Notes under the pieces: model-generated
Told to the model about the DNA's origin: nothing
Seen by the model: only the letters and a program-made list of their open reading frames with translations
The model's database searches: none
Translations under genes and position numbers: made by a program
NCBI GenBank assembly: GCA_024235175.1
Contig: JACKMX010000005.1
Coordinates: 496,001 to 560,000 of the forward strand
Reading direction: 5' to 3'
Length of the DNA stretch: 64,000 nucleotides
Source of the DNA: Chromatiaceae bacterium
GTDB taxonomy: Bacteria > Pseudomonadota > Gammaproteobacteria > Chromatiales > Chromatiaceae
Shown here: positions 1 through 9,674 of the stretch, one piece after another
Layout: every line of letters starts with the position of its first letter
Position numbering within the stretch: the first letter of the stretch is position 1

Positions 1-2685
1 GAACGTGAGAAGCATGTCGAGGCAAATGAGCAGTTCAATGCTGTTCAGGGGAGGTATTATGCCGTTGGCAGCGATGTGGCGCGGGTCGAACAGGCCATTC
101 AATTCGCGCGAGAGACCAGAGCACAGCTGGAGCATGAGCTGCAACAGACTGAACAGGCCTGGCAGCAGTCCAACGATCACCGACAGCAGGATCAGTCGAG
201 GCTTGCGCAGGTTACCGCAGCGCTGCAGGAGCAGGTACCGCAACTGGAACAACTGAGGGAGAACGAGGAGAGAGCAGCGGAACGCCTGCATGCGTCTGAA
301 ACAGCTATGCACTCCTGGCAGGCGGAGTGGGAAACATTCAACCGTAAAGCAGCTGAACCGGCGCAGACCGCTCAGGTTGAACGAACCAGAATCAATCATC
401 AAGAGCAGCAGGAGCAGAATCTGATACGCCGTATTGAGCGATTCGATGAAGAGTTAGGTCGTCTCAATAGTCCCCAACTTGAGGCGGAGATCGTTGAACT
501 TGAACGGAAACATCAGATACAGCAGGAGGTTCTATCTGAACAGGAGAGCCTGCTGGAGGCTGTCTCGAACCGGATAGAGGAACTTAGACTGGAAAACAAC
601 CTGCATAGCCAGTCGCTGGATTCAGCACGGGGCAGACTGCAGACAGCCAAAGGTCGTCTGGCCTCACTGGAGGCACTGCAGGAGGCCGCACTCGGGAAGC
701 AGGGTGAAGGCGTAATCGAATGGCTGGATGAACGGGGTGCAGCTGATGCTGAACGTCTGGCTCAGGTGATAGAAGTCGATCCCGGTTGGGAACGGGCAGT
801 GGAGTCAGTGCTTGGGTTTCATCTGCAATCGGTTGGCATCAGCCGGTTGGATGAATTCGCCAGAGGGCTCCACACTCTCGAAACCGGTGTGCTGGCGTTG
901 CATGACACAGCTGTTGCTGCCGATTTAACGCCTTACCCGGTCAATGCGTTGGCAAACAAGGTCAAAGCACCCTGGCCATTACATTCCATCTTGTCTGGTA
1001 TATTTACTGCTGAAAGTCTGGAAGAGGCACTGGCCCAACGTGGTGGGCTTTCCCGGGGTGAGTCGATTATTACCAGGGAGAATGTCTGGCTGGGTGAAAA
1101 TTGGTTGCGCCTTAACCGGAGTGAAGAGAGTACATCGGGCGTGCTGGAGAGGGAACAGGAGATCCGGACGCTGACAGATGAGATCCAACAACTGTCAAAA
1201 GCAGTAGACGAGAACGCGGCTGCGCTGGAGTCTGGTCGCAGCCAGTTGCGGGAAACAGAGCTGTCACGAGACGGACACCAGACTCATTTCAACGAGTCAA
1301 ATAGATCCCTCTCCGAGATCCGCTCAGCTCTAAGCGGCAAAAAAGCGAGAGAAGAACACCTTCGTAACCGAAGTGAACATGTCGTTGCCGAACAGACGGA
1401 GCTGAGGCAGCAGATTGCCGAGGGAAGAGAGGCACTGAAGGAGTCCCGTGAAAAATTGCATGCTGCACTTGAGGAGATGGAGACACTGGGAGAGCGGCGT
1501 GAAATGCTGGTTCAGCAACGAGACAGGCTCGGTGGAGAGCTGAAGGAGATACGGGAGGAGGTATCACTGCAGCGGGCTTCCACCCAGGAGTTGGCGCTGC
1601 AGGTCCAATCCATGCGCACTTCAAGAGAGTCCCTGCAGCAGAATCTGGAACGCATGCAGGGACAAATCTCACACCTGCGCCAGCGGCGCGAGGAGTTGAT
1701 GCTTAATCTGGAAGAGAGACAGGCGCCGCTGTTGGAGCAGAGTGAAATACTGGAGGAACTGTTATCTCGACGGCTGGAGGTTGAGGGTGAACTATCAGCG
1801 GCGCGCCATAAGCTGGAGAAGATCGATACCAGGCTGCGCGAACTGGAGCAGAACCGCACCGGTGCGGAACAGAAGGTCCAGGAGCAACGGAATAGAAGGG
1901 ACCAGGCGATGATGGCGCGCCAGGAGATCAAGGTCAGATGCGGCACTCTGGAAGAGCAGTTGAAAGAAAGCGGTTTTCAACGGGATCAGCTGATTCAAGA
2001 GCTTCCAGCTGACGCCGGTGTCGAACAGTGGCAGGAAGAGGTGCTGAGGATGGATGCCAGAATCCGTCGTCTGGGGGCGATCAATCTCGCGGCGATAGAA
2101 GAATTTCAAGAGCAATCAGAGCGTAAAATCTATCTCGATTCACAGCATGCGGATATTTCCGAGTCACTGGTGACGCTGGAAAACGCCATCCGCAAGATAG
2201 ATCGGGAAACCCGTACTCGCTTCAAAGAGACGTTCGATAAGGTCAATACCGGTTTGCAGGAAAAATTTCCGCGCCTGTTCGGAGGTGGTCACGCCTATCT
2301 GCAACTTACCGGAGAGGATCTGCTCGATACCGGTGTCACAGTGATGGCGCGACCGCCGGGAAAGAGAAATTCAAGTATTCAGCTGCTGTCGGGTGGGGAA
2401 AAAGCTTTAACTGCGGTTGCACTTGTATTTGCTATTTTTGAGCTCAATCCCGCACCATTCTGTATGCTGGATGAGGTGGATGCGCCGCTGGACGATGCCA
2501 ACGTGGGGCGATTCTGCGATATGGTCAAATCAATGTCGGATCGGGTACAGTTCATATTTATAACCCACAACAAGATAACAATGGAGATTGCCACTCATTT
2601 GATGGGTGTTACCATGCACGAACCAGGAGTTTCGCGTCTGGTATCGGTGGATGTAGAGGAAGCAGCCCAGATGGCGGCAATGTGA
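1..2685 (+). CDS. smc: Chromosome segregation ATPase SMC, C-terminal part (5' truncated)
   Basis: The reading frame is open from base 1, so the gene begins upstream of the window; 894 codons are visible. SMC proteins form the V-shaped core of condensin and organise and segregate the chromosome. The visible part holds the end of the first coiled-coil arm (very rich in E, Q, R and L), a globular hinge at about residues 220-350, the returning coiled coil, and the C-terminal ATPase head. The head shows the ABC signature LSGGEKALTA near base 2386 and the Walker B/D-loop CMLDEVDAPLDD just after it. The N-terminal Walker A is outside the window. zipA and ligA follow, the usual gammaproteobacterial arrangement. 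Confidence 0.96.
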   Translation, partial: EREKHVEANEQFNAVQGRYYAVGSDVARVEQAIQFARETRAQLEHELQQTEQAWQQSNDHRQQDQSRLAQVTAALQEQVPQLEQLRENEERAAERLHASETAMHSWQAEWETFNRKAAEPAQTAQVERTRINHQEQQEQNLIRRIERFDEELGRLNSPQLEAEIVELERKHQIQQEVLSEQESLLEAVSNRIEELRLENNLHSQSLDSARGRLQTAKGRLASLEALQEAALGKQGEGVIEWLDERGAADAERLAQVIEVDPGWERAVESVLGFHLQSVGISRLDEFARGLHTLETGVLALHDTAVAADLTPYPVNALANKVKAPWPLHSILSGIFTAESLEEALAQRGGLSRGESIITRENVWLGENWLRLNRSEESTSGVLEREQEIRTLTDEIQQLSKAVDENAAALESGRSQLRETELSRDGHQTHFNESNRSLSEIRSALSGKKAREEHLRNRSEHVVAEQTELRQQIAEGREALKESREKLHAALEEMETLGERREMLVQQRDRLGGELKEIREEVSLQRASTQELALQVQSMRTSRESLQQNLERMQGQISHLRQRREELMLNLEERQAPLLEQSEILEELLSRRLEVEGELSAARHKLEKIDTRLRELEQNRTGAEQKVQEQRNRRDQAMMARQEIKVRCGTLEEQLKESGFQRDQLIQELPADAGVEQWQEEVLRMDARIRRLGAINLAAIEEFQEQSERKIYLDSQHADISESLVTLENAIRKIDRETRTRFKETFDKVNTGLQEKFPRLFGGGHAYLQLTGEDLLDTGVTVMARPPGKRNSSIQLLSGGEKALTAVALVFAIFELNPAPFCMLDEVDAPLDDANVGRFCDMVKSMSDRVQFIFITHNKITMEIATHLMGVTMHEPGVSRLVSVDVEEAAQMAAM

Positions 2686-2710
2686 TATGTTCAGTGACAG
2701 GTAGTGCAGG

Positions 2711-3517
2711 ATGGACGCTGATATACTTCGACTTGTTCTTTTTCTCGCCGGAGTGGGTCTGATATTGGGGATCTATTTCTGGGATCGTCACAAGAAAATA
2801 AATCTCAGGGTAAACGCTATTCACAAAGCAGAGCAACGCCAGCGTGAGAAGTCTCCTCCATCCGGGAAACCGGAGCTGCGCCAGGAGCCGGTTTGGGATA
2901 ACGAAGACGACGAAGATTCTGTCTCCGTTGCACCTGATGACCTTACCGATAGACTAAAGGAACTGGGAGATATAGTCGAAGAGAAGCGCGCCGAGAAGAA
3001 GGTGCTTTTTACCGCAGAGCAGACTGCATTTGAGTTTAGTCAGAGCAACGAAACCGCATCCGTGATTGGCAAGCAGGATAGGCCGGTTCCTCAAAAAATT
3101 CTGCAGCTGAACATCATGACCAAAAACAGAGCCATCAGCGGGGATGCACTGATGCGGGCAGCGCGCGATCTGAAGCTTGAACACGGAGAGATGGAGATTT
3201 TCCACCGCTACATGGAGAGTGGGAGTCACAAGCCTGTATTCAGTATGGCAAGTCTGGTGGAGCCGGGCACATTCCCACTTGACGCCATGGCTGGATTCAC
3301 AACTCCGGGGGTGACTCTTTTTGCCCAGTTACCCGGGCCACTCGGGGGTTTGGAGACTTTTGAACAGATGCTTGCCACTGCGCAAAGGCTTGCTGCGCTG
3401 CTCGACGCGGAATTGCTTGACCAAACCCGCAGCGTTTTGAGCCGGCAGACCATAGAACACATTAAGGAAGAGATCAACGAGCACAGCCGGCTTGTCCGTA
3501 TTGCCCGAAGCAGGTAA
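2711..3517 (+). CDS. zipA: Cell division protein ZipA
   Basis: Encodes 268 aa. ZipA anchors FtsZ to the inner membrane and stabilises the Z ring. An N-terminal membrane segment (about residues 5-23, LRLVLFLAGVGLILGIYF) is followed by basic residues. Next comes a charged, low-complexity linker, then a C-terminal FtsZ-binding domain from about residue 125 (LNIMTKNRAISGDALMRAA, later GFTTPGVTLFAQLPGP). The gene lies 25 bp after smc and its stop overlaps the ligA start as TAATG, so zipA and ligA are probably translationally coupled. The linker is shorter than in E. coli ZipA, as is common in this clade. Confidence 0.94.
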   Translation: MDADILRLVLFLAGVGLILGIYFWDRHKKINLRVNAIHKAEQRQREKSPPSGKPELRQEPVWDNEDDEDSVSVAPDDLTDRLKELGDIVEEKRAEKKVLFTAEQTAFEFSQSNETASVIGKQDRPVPQKILQLNIMTKNRAISGDALMRAARDLKLEHGEMEIFHRYMESGSHKPVFSMASLVEPGTFPLDAMAGFTTPGVTLFAQLPGPLGGLETFEQMLATAQRLAALLDAELLDQTRSVLSRQTIEHIKEEINEHSRLVRIARSR

Positions 3518-5547
3518 TGGACGCGCCACCCGAAACGATCGAGCGTGCACGCTTCCTGCGCCAACAGATCGATCGGTACAACTACCACTATTATGTTCTT
3601 GATGACCCCCTGATACCGGACAGTGATTTCGACCGGTTGTTGCGGGAACTGCAACTGCTGGAAGAGAAATATCCGGGACTGGTTACTTCGGACTCCCCCA
3701 CACAAAGAGTCGGCGCCGCACCGCTGGCGGCTTTCGGGGAAATCCAGCACAGACTCCCCATGTTGTCTCTCGGCAACGCGCTGGATGATCGGGAACTGGA
3801 AGAGTTTGACCGTCGGGTCCGAGAACGTCTGGAGATTGGCGGCCAGGTTGTCTACGCGGCTGAACCGAAACTTGACGGATTGGCGATCAGTCTGCGTTAC
3901 GAGGCGGGAATACTGGTGCAGGCCGCCACCCGGGGTGACGGAATGCGTGGGGAGGATGTAACACAAAATGTCCGCACCATCACATCGGTTCCTCTGCGTC
4001 TGTTGGAGAATGGCTGGCCTGATGTGCTGGAAGTCAGGTGTGAAGTCTATATGCCGACCGCTGGATTTGAGGAGTTCAATAAATCAGCGCTCGAAAAAGG
4101 CGAGAAAACTTTAGCCAATCCACGCAATGCCGCAGCCGGCAGCCTGCGCCAGCTCGATCCCAAAATTACTGCGCAGCGGCCCCTCGCCATATTCTGCTAC
4201 GGCTTCGGTCTGCTTTCAGGCGGTGATCTCGCACCAACCCACAGCGCCGCCATCCGCCTGTTACCCAAATGGGGATTGCCTGTCTCCCCGGAGTTGCAAT
4301 GCGTCGAAGGTCTCACAGGATGCCGGGACTATTTTCAGCAGTTGGCAAAACGCCGATTTGAGCTTGGATACGAAATAGATGGTATCGTTTTTAAAGTGGA
4401 CGACATGAGACAACAGCGAAGTCTGGGTTTTGTCGCCCGCCATCCCCGCTGGGCGATCGCAAGAAAATTTCCACCTCAGGAGAAGACGACCCGACTGCTG
4501 GCGATCGACGTGCAGGTGGGAAGAACCGGTGCAATTACGCCAGTGGCAAGGCTTGAACCGGTAAATGTAGCTGGTGTTACGGTAACCAATGCCACCCTGC
4601 ACAATGCCGAAGAGATTCGACGCAAGGATATCAGGGTCGGAGACAGAGTTATCTTACGTCGGGCCGGGGACGTGATTCCTCAGATTGTTCGGGTGGTACA
4701 CGGAGAAAGCGATAGCCGTGCACCGGCGTTCGAGATGCCTGCTCAATGTCCCGAATGTGGTTCCGACCTGGTACGAGACGGTGACGGTGTGGTTCTGCGC
4801 TGCAGCGGTGGATTGTTTTGCCCTGCGCAGCGTAAAGAGGCGATAAAACATTTCGCTTCCCGGCGTGCATTGGATATTGAGGGGCTGGGCGACAAGCTGG
4901 TTGATCAGCTCGTGGAAAAAGGCGTTGTTGAATCACCGGCGGACCTGTACAGGAACCTGACTCCGGAGATACTGGCCGGATTGGAACGCATGGGTGAGAA
5001 GTCCGCAGCGAATCTTTGCGATGCGTTGGAAACGAGCAAAGATACCACTCTGGCGCGATTCCTTTTCGCTTTGGGTATCCGTGAAGTGGGAGAAACAACA
5101 GCACACTCCCTGGCGCAGTACTTTGGCAATCTGAAAGATTTAATGAATGCCAGCATGGAGGATTTACTGGTAGTACCCGACGTTGGCCCTGTCGTCTCCC
5201 AACACATTCATACCTTCTTTCGCCAGACGCATAATCTCGAAGTTATAGCGGAGCTGAAATCAGCCGGCGTCAGATGGAAGGATATGGAAGTTCCACGGGC
5301 TGATCAACAGCCACTGGCCGGAAAAACGCTGGTACTGACCGGCACTCTGAGCCGGCCGAGAGCGGAGATCAAGGAGCAGCTGCAGCTGCTTGGTGCGAAA
5401 GTGAGCGGCAGCGTTTCAGGGAAAACAGATTATGTCATTGCAGGAGCGGATGCTGGCTCGAAACTGGAAAAAGCAAAAAAACTGGGCGTTGTGGTGGTTG
5501 ATGAAGCGGCGCTCGAAAGTTTAATCCAATCGGGAGTCCTTCCGTGA
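3517..5547 (+). CDS. ligA: NAD+-dependent DNA ligase LigA
   Basis: Encodes 676 aa, the usual length. LigA seals nicks in replication and repair using NAD+. Domains in order are: Ia (YNYHYYVLDDPLIPDSDFD, about 21-39); adenylation domain with the active-site lysine K118 in motif EPKLDGLAIS; OB fold; a four-cysteine zinc finger (CPECGSDLV, CSGGLFCPAQ) near 410-435; helix-hairpin-helix repeats; and a C-terminal BRCT domain from about 595 (LAGKTLVLTGTLSRPRAEIK). All key motifs are intact. The start overlaps the zipA stop by one base, and the end overlaps the pepD start as GTGA. Confidence 0.98.
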   Translation: MDAPPETIERARFLRQQIDRYNYHYYVLDDPLIPDSDFDRLLRELQLLEEKYPGLVTSDSPTQRVGAAPLAAFGEIQHRLPMLSLGNALDDRELEEFDRRVRERLEIGGQVVYAAEPKLDGLAISLRYEAGILVQAATRGDGMRGEDVTQNVRTITSVPLRLLENGWPDVLEVRCEVYMPTAGFEEFNKSALEKGEKTLANPRNAAAGSLRQLDPKITAQRPLAIFCYGFGLLSGGDLAPTHSAAIRLLPKWGLPVSPELQCVEGLTGCRDYFQQLAKRRFELGYEIDGIVFKVDDMRQQRSLGFVARHPRWAIARKFPPQEKTTRLLAIDVQVGRTGAITPVARLEPVNVAGVTVTNATLHNAEEIRRKDIRVGDRVILRRAGDVIPQIVRVVHGESDSRAPAFEMPAQCPECGSDLVRDGDGVVLRCSGGLFCPAQRKEAIKHFASRRALDIEGLGDKLVDQLVEKGVVESPADLYRNLTPEILAGLERMGEKSAANLCDALETSKDTTLARFLFALGIREVGETTAHSLAQYFGNLKDLMNASMEDLLVVPDVGPVVSQHIHTFFRQTHNLEVIAELKSAGVRWKDMEVPRADQQPLAGKTLVLTGTLSRPRAEIKEQLQLLGAKVSGSVSGKTDYVIAGADAGSKLEKAKKLGVVVVDEAALESLIQSGVLP

Positions 5548-6998
5548 GTCAGGATATCGAAAAACTTACACCGCCGGTTGTATGGCGTCAATTTTACAGG
5601 TTGACGACAATCCCCCGGCCATCCAGGCACGAAAAGCAGGTGCGCGACTTTCTTGTTGCCTTCGGCAGGGATCGGGGACTGGAAACCCGGGTGGATGAAG
5701 TTGGCAATGTGATCGTCCGCAAACCTGCGACAGAGGGGAGGGAATCGAGGCCGGGCGTGATACTCCAGGGCCATATGGATATGGTGCCCCAGGCAAACGC
5801 CGGCAGCTGCCATGATTTCACCAGAGATCCTATCCTCACCCGGGTGGACGGAGATTGGGTTAAGGCGGAGGGGACAACGCTTGGGGCGGATAACGGCATA
5901 GGTGTTGCGGCGATTCTTGCCGTGCTCGGATCGACCGATTTGGTGCATGGTCCGATTGAAGCGCTTTTCACCTGTAACGAAGAGAGCGGAATGGACGGCG
6001 CCTTCGGTCTCAAATCAGGACTGCTGCAGGGAAAGATCCTGATTAACACCGATGCGGAGGAGGAGGGTGAGCTCTGCATCGGTTGTGCGGGTGGCGCCAA
6101 CGTCAACAGCAGGCTCGCCTACCGGGAGGTCTCTATTGAAAAAGATTGGAGCACTTTCCGCATCAGTGTAACCGGGCTGCGCGGCGGCCATTCCGGTGTC
6201 GATATTCACCGCGGTCGGGGCAATGCGGTTGCATTATTGTTCAGACTACTTAAGAGTGCGATAACAGAATTAAATCTTAGAATAAAATCGGTGGATGCCG
6301 GAAATCTGCGCAACGCGATTCCGCGGGAGGCCTTTTCGCTGGTGGCGGTGGAATCACGCAGCGCCGGGGCTCTCAAGGAATCTTGCGAGCGGTTGCAGTC
6401 GGTTTTTACGGCTGAGTTGACGCATGTGGACCCGGATCTCCGGGTCGAGATGACTTCAGTTGAAACCGGCTCAAACGGCTGGATCGACCCTTCCACAGCA
6501 CTACGCCTGGTGCAAGCGGTCCATGCCTGCCCAAGCGGTGTCTTTCGCATGAGCGACGAAATGCCGGATCTGGTTGAGAGCTCCAATAATCTCGCCATCG
6601 TACGGGCGGGAGAGGGAAAGGTTGTGATTCATAACCTGGTACGAAGTTCGCTTGATTCCGCGCGCGATGATCTTTGTGGAAAACTTGCGTCGTTGTTTAC
6701 CCTTGCAGGTGCCGAAACTGGCTACGATGGTCACTATCCGGGATGGCAGCCGGACCTCTCGTCTTCTATTCTGCAACTGGTGCGTCAGGTTTATCGGGAT
6801 AGGTTTGGAATCGATGCCAGAACTGGCGCGATACATGCCGGATTGGAGTGCGGCATTCTCGGTGCTACCTATCCTGATATCGAAATGATCTCGTTCGGCC
6901 CGACAATCCGCTTTCCGCATTCGCCTGATGAGCGGGTGGAGATCGCCTCGGTTGGGCGTTTTTGGGAACTGTTGGTGGGGGTGCTGGCCAAGGTATAG
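5544..6998 (+). CDS. pepD: Aminoacyl-histidine dipeptidase (cytosolic non-specific dipeptidase), M20 family
   Basis: Encodes 484 aa, full length for PepD. This cytosolic zinc dipeptidase cleaves Xaa-His and many other dipeptides. Metal-ligand motifs are present: the HxD of GVILQGHMDMV (about residue 80), ADNGIGVA (about 115), and the catalytic/metal glutamates of CNEESGMDGAFG (about 145). A C-terminal metal-binding His is expected near AIHAGLECGIL. The GTG start overlaps the ligA stop by four bases (GTGA), which supports coupled translation. No signal peptide is visible. Confidence 0.94.
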   Translation: MSQDIEKLTPPVVWRQFYRLTTIPRPSRHEKQVRDFLVAFGRDRGLETRVDEVGNVIVRKPATEGRESRPGVILQGHMDMVPQANAGSCHDFTRDPILTRVDGDWVKAEGTTLGADNGIGVAAILAVLGSTDLVHGPIEALFTCNEESGMDGAFGLKSGLLQGKILINTDAEEEGELCIGCAGGANVNSRLAYREVSIEKDWSTFRISVTGLRGGHSGVDIHRGRGNAVALLFRLLKSAITELNLRIKSVDAGNLRNAIPREAFSLVAVESRSAGALKESCERLQSVFTAELTHVDPDLRVEMTSVETGSNGWIDPSTALRLVQAVHACPSGVFRMSDEMPDLVESSNNLAIVRAGEGKVVIHNLVRSSLDSARDDLCGKLASLFTLAGAETGYDGHYPGWQPDLSSSILQLVRQVYRDRFGIDARTGAIHAGLECGILGATYPDIEMISFGPTIRFPHSPDERVEIASVGRFWELLVGVLAKV

Positions 6999-7030
6999 TA
7001 AACTATTCCCAGAATCTGAGGTGACCGAAA

Positions 7031-7321
7031 ATGGATGAAACCAACAAAGAACGCGAAATATTGATGGTCATGCGAAAAGTGCTGGGATCCGTCATCAGGG
7101 ATATCACGCCCGCTCCGGGAGCACGCCATCCCCTGTCGGATAAGACCATCGAGGATGTGCGCATGTGCCTTGGCCTGATCGCTGCCCGGGAACGGGAACT
7201 GGCGGAGATTGCGGGGATCGCTCAGGAGCGTCCATTCTATGCCGACCAGCCGCAGGCAGCTAAAGTGATCCCGATGAACAAGATCGGTAAGAATAAAAAA
7301 ATGGAGGGGGGTGGCGATTAG
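7031..7321 (+). CDS. Small conserved protein of unknown function
   Basis: Encodes 96 aa, 32 bp after pepD and co-directional. The protein is charged, with no membrane segment or signal peptide. It opens with a helical stretch (EREILMVMRKVLGSVIRD), followed by TPAPGARHPLSDKTIEDV and another charged helix containing AARERELAEI. I think similar short proteins occur beside central genes in sulfur-oxidising gammaproteobacteria and are sometimes labelled as ScpA-related, but I see no ScpA domain. An acceptable AGGTGA-like element lies shortly before the ATG. The function is unknown; the protein is probably cytosolic. Confidence 0.72.
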   Translation: MDETNKEREILMVMRKVLGSVIRDITPAPGARHPLSDKTIEDVRMCLGLIAARERELAEIAGIAQERPFYADQPQAAKVIPMNKIGKNKKMEGGGD

Positions 7322-7382
7322 CTCCGTCCCCACATACATAAGGGGAACCGAACTTACTTCTATGGGTCGTAATCTGCAATAA

Positions 7383-7667
7383 TCAGCGGTTGACAACGCT
7401 GGTAATAACCAGTTGATGCTCGAAGTAGACGGTAAAGGGTTGGTAAATCCAGCGTGTGATGGGTGGGTCACCAACCGCAGGCCGAATTGAATCGGGTTCA
7501 CCAAACATGCGCCGTACGGTCTCCATACTTTGGCCTCGCTCCGGTCGGGGAACCCCAATGCTATCCCTGGCGGATACCGCATCCATTAACAGCGTGTCGG
7601 CAGTCACTTGCGATAAAGAGAGCGGCAGCAGCGCGGCAATAGAAAATAGCAGTGTCAGATACTTCAT
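7383..7667 (-). CDS. Small secreted protein of unknown function (OmlA/SmpA-like fold suspected)
   Basis: Encodes 94 aa, convergent with the upstream small gene. There is a clear Sec signal peptide (KYLTLLFSIAALLPLSLSQ, cleavage probably near residue 24, VTADT). No lipobox cysteine is present. The mature part contains ERGQSMETVRRMFGEPD and ITRWIYQPFTVYFE, a short helix-strand pattern reminiscent of the SmpA/OmlA-BLIP fold of outer-membrane assembly lipoproteins. It is divergent from lolC, which handles lipoproteins, but a functional link is inference only. Confidence 0.75.
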   Translation of the reverse strand: MKYLTLLFSIAALLPLSLSQVTADTLLMDAVSARDSIGVPRPERGQSMETVRRMFGEPDSIRPAVGDPPITRWIYQPFTVYFEHQLVITSVVNR

Positions 7668-7746
7668 GGCGGCGAATCCCCTGTCCTGATTTATAGGTTA
7701 AAATATACCATTTTATCGGGCAGGAATGTGATTAAATCCCCCTCCT

Positions 7747-8994
7747 ATGTTTAAACCTCTCGAACTCTACATCGGATTGCGCTACACGCGGGCGAAAAGG
7801 CGCAATCATTTCATATCTTTTATTTCGTTCACCTCGCTGCTCGGCATCATGCTGGGAGTAGTGGCGTTGATCACTGTGCTGTCGGTTATGAATGGTTTTC
7901 AGAAGGAGGTGCGCGAGAGAATTCTTGGAATGACCTCGCACGCAACCATCAGCGCATATAACGAAGATCTGCAAAACTGGCCGGAAGCGATCCAGCTGGC
8001 CAGGAATCATGCCAATGTGATCGGGGAAGCGCCTTTTATTGAAGCTCAGACCATGCTGACCCGGGGAGGCAAGGTAAGCGGCGCACTACTGCGAGGCATA
8101 TTGCCAGACTACGAAAAACAGGTTTCAACGGTCGGAGCACACATGCTCTCTGCGAAACTTGAAGATCTGGAAGCTGGCAGCTTCGGCATAGTTCTGGGTC
8201 GCGAGCTGGCCACGCTTCTTGGTGCACAAATGGGTGATAAGGTGACCGTGGTCACTCCCCAGCTGCGTGTTACGCCGGCAGGTTCGATGCCGCGGATCAA
8301 AAGTTTTACCGTACGGGGCATCTTTGAAGTGGGGATGGGGGAGTATGACCGGGGCATAGCATTGGTACACCTCGAAGACGCCGCCAAACTGATGAAGATG
8401 GGGGAGGGTGTCACCGGTGTTCGTCTCAAGCTTGACGACCTTTTTCTGGCACCCAGGGTATCGCGCGAACTTGCCAATGCTTTGCCCGGTATTTTTCGAG
8501 TCAGCGACTGGACATACCAGCATCGAAACTTTTTTAGCGCGCTGCGCACAGAGAAGCGCATGATGTGGTTGATACTGTTTCTGATTGTCGCGGTGGCAGC
8601 GTTTAATATTGTTTCCGCTCTGGTGATGGTGGTGACCGATAAACAGAGCGATATCGCGATACTTCGGACGCTGGGTATTTCACCCGCCAGTATCAGCTGG
8701 ATCTTTATTGTCCAGGGTGCCGTCATTGGCATCACCGGCACCATGGCAGGAGTTGTCGGGGGTGTAGCCCTGGCGTTGAATCTGGAGCGGATCGTGCAGT
8801 GGATTGAAGGTTTTTTTGGTGTCAGTTTTCTCGATCCGAATATCTATTATATCAGTGCACTTCCTTCTGAGTTGAACTGGAACGACGTGGGTATTATCGG
8901 AGCAAGCGCATTTCTGATAACTCTCGGCGCTACACTCTATCCGGCCTGGCGGGCTTCCCGCACCCAGCCGGCGGAAGCGTTGCGCTATGAGTGA
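7747..8994 (+). CDS. lolC: Lipoprotein-releasing ABC transporter permease LolC/LolE
   Basis: Encodes 415 aa, full length. It is the inner-membrane permease of the Lol system, which extracts lipoproteins and hands them to LolA. The N-terminus ELYIGLRYTRAKRRNHF and the first membrane segment (SLLGIMLGVVALITVLSVM) are diagnostic. A large periplasmic domain (about 50-265) follows, then three C-terminal membrane helices with the FtsX-like motif SDIAILRTLGISPASI. The gene overlaps lolD by eight bases. Only one permease gene is present here, which suggests a homodimeric LolF-type arrangement unless a lolE exists elsewhere. Confidence 0.95.
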   Translation: MFKPLELYIGLRYTRAKRRNHFISFISFTSLLGIMLGVVALITVLSVMNGFQKEVRERILGMTSHATISAYNEDLQNWPEAIQLARNHANVIGEAPFIEAQTMLTRGGKVSGALLRGILPDYEKQVSTVGAHMLSAKLEDLEAGSFGIVLGRELATLLGAQMGDKVTVVTPQLRVTPAGSMPRIKSFTVRGIFEVGMGEYDRGIALVHLEDAAKLMKMGEGVTGVRLKLDDLFLAPRVSRELANALPGIFRVSDWTYQHRNFFSALRTEKRMMWLILFLIVAVAAFNIVSALVMVVTDKQSDIAILRTLGISPASISWIFIVQGAVIGITGTMAGVVGGVALALNLERIVQWIEGFFGVSFLDPNIYYISALPSELNWNDVGIIGASAFLITLGATLYPAWRASRTQPAEALRYE

Positions 8995-9670
8995 GGTCAG
9001 CGTATTGGAGTGCCGTAATCTGGTGCGGACTTTCAGCGAAGGCAGTTTGCGCGTGGAGGTATTGAAGGGCATTGACATGTCCCTGAAACCAGCTGAGCGG
9101 GTGGCTGTAATCGGCAGTTCGGGTTCAGGCAAGAGCACCTTGCTTCACTGCCTGTCCGGATTGGATATCGCCACTGCCGGCGAGATTCAAATCGGAGGCA
9201 GTTCGCTTACAAAGATGAATGAGAGGCAACGTGGACAGTTGCGCAACCGCACGATGGGATTCGTTTATCAGTTTCATCATCTGCTACCCGAATTCACCGC
9301 ACTGGAGAACGTCGCTATGCCGCTGCTCATCGGCGGCAGCGACATAGCCTCGGCAAGACGTCAGGCCGGAGATACGCTGGAAAAAGTGGGACTGGGCCAC
9401 AGACTGGAGCACAAGCCGGGGGAGCTGTCCGGTGGCGAGCGCCAGCGGGCGGCGATCGCCAGGGCATTGGTCAACCGGCCCAGGTGCATGCTGGCAGACG
9501 AGCCGACAGGAAATCTGGACCACAAAACCGCAGATCAGGTTTATCAACTTATGTTGGAACTTAACCGTGATGCGGGCACCAGCCTTCTGATGGTCACGCA
9601 TGACTTGCAGTTGGCGGAGAAGATGGACAGGATTTTACACCTGAAGGATGGTGTCCTCGTGGAAGAGTGA
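8987..9670 (+). CDS. lolD: Lipoprotein-releasing ABC transporter ATP-binding protein LolD
   Basis: Encodes 227 aa. It is the ATPase of the LolCDE complex on the cytoplasmic face of the inner membrane. It shows Walker A (GSSGSGKSTLLHCLSG, about residue 44), Q-loop region (GFVYQFHHLLPEFTALENV), ABC signature (LSGGERQRAAIARAL), Walker B (CMLADEPTGNLD) and the switch histidine (VTHDLQLAEKM). The ATG lies inside the end of lolC, so the two are coupled. It ends four bases before the convergent DUF2062 gene. Confidence 0.96.
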   Translation: MSEVSVLECRNLVRTFSEGSLRVEVLKGIDMSLKPAERVAVIGSSGSGKSTLLHCLSGLDIATAGEIQIGGSSLTKMNERQRGQLRNRTMGFVYQFHHLLPEFTALENVAMPLLIGGSDIASARRQAGDTLEKVGLGHRLEHKPGELSGGERQRAAIARALVNRPRCMLADEPTGNLDHKTADQVYQLMLELNRDAGTSLLMVTHDLQLAEKMDRILHLKDGVLVEE

Positions 9671-9674
9671 TTGT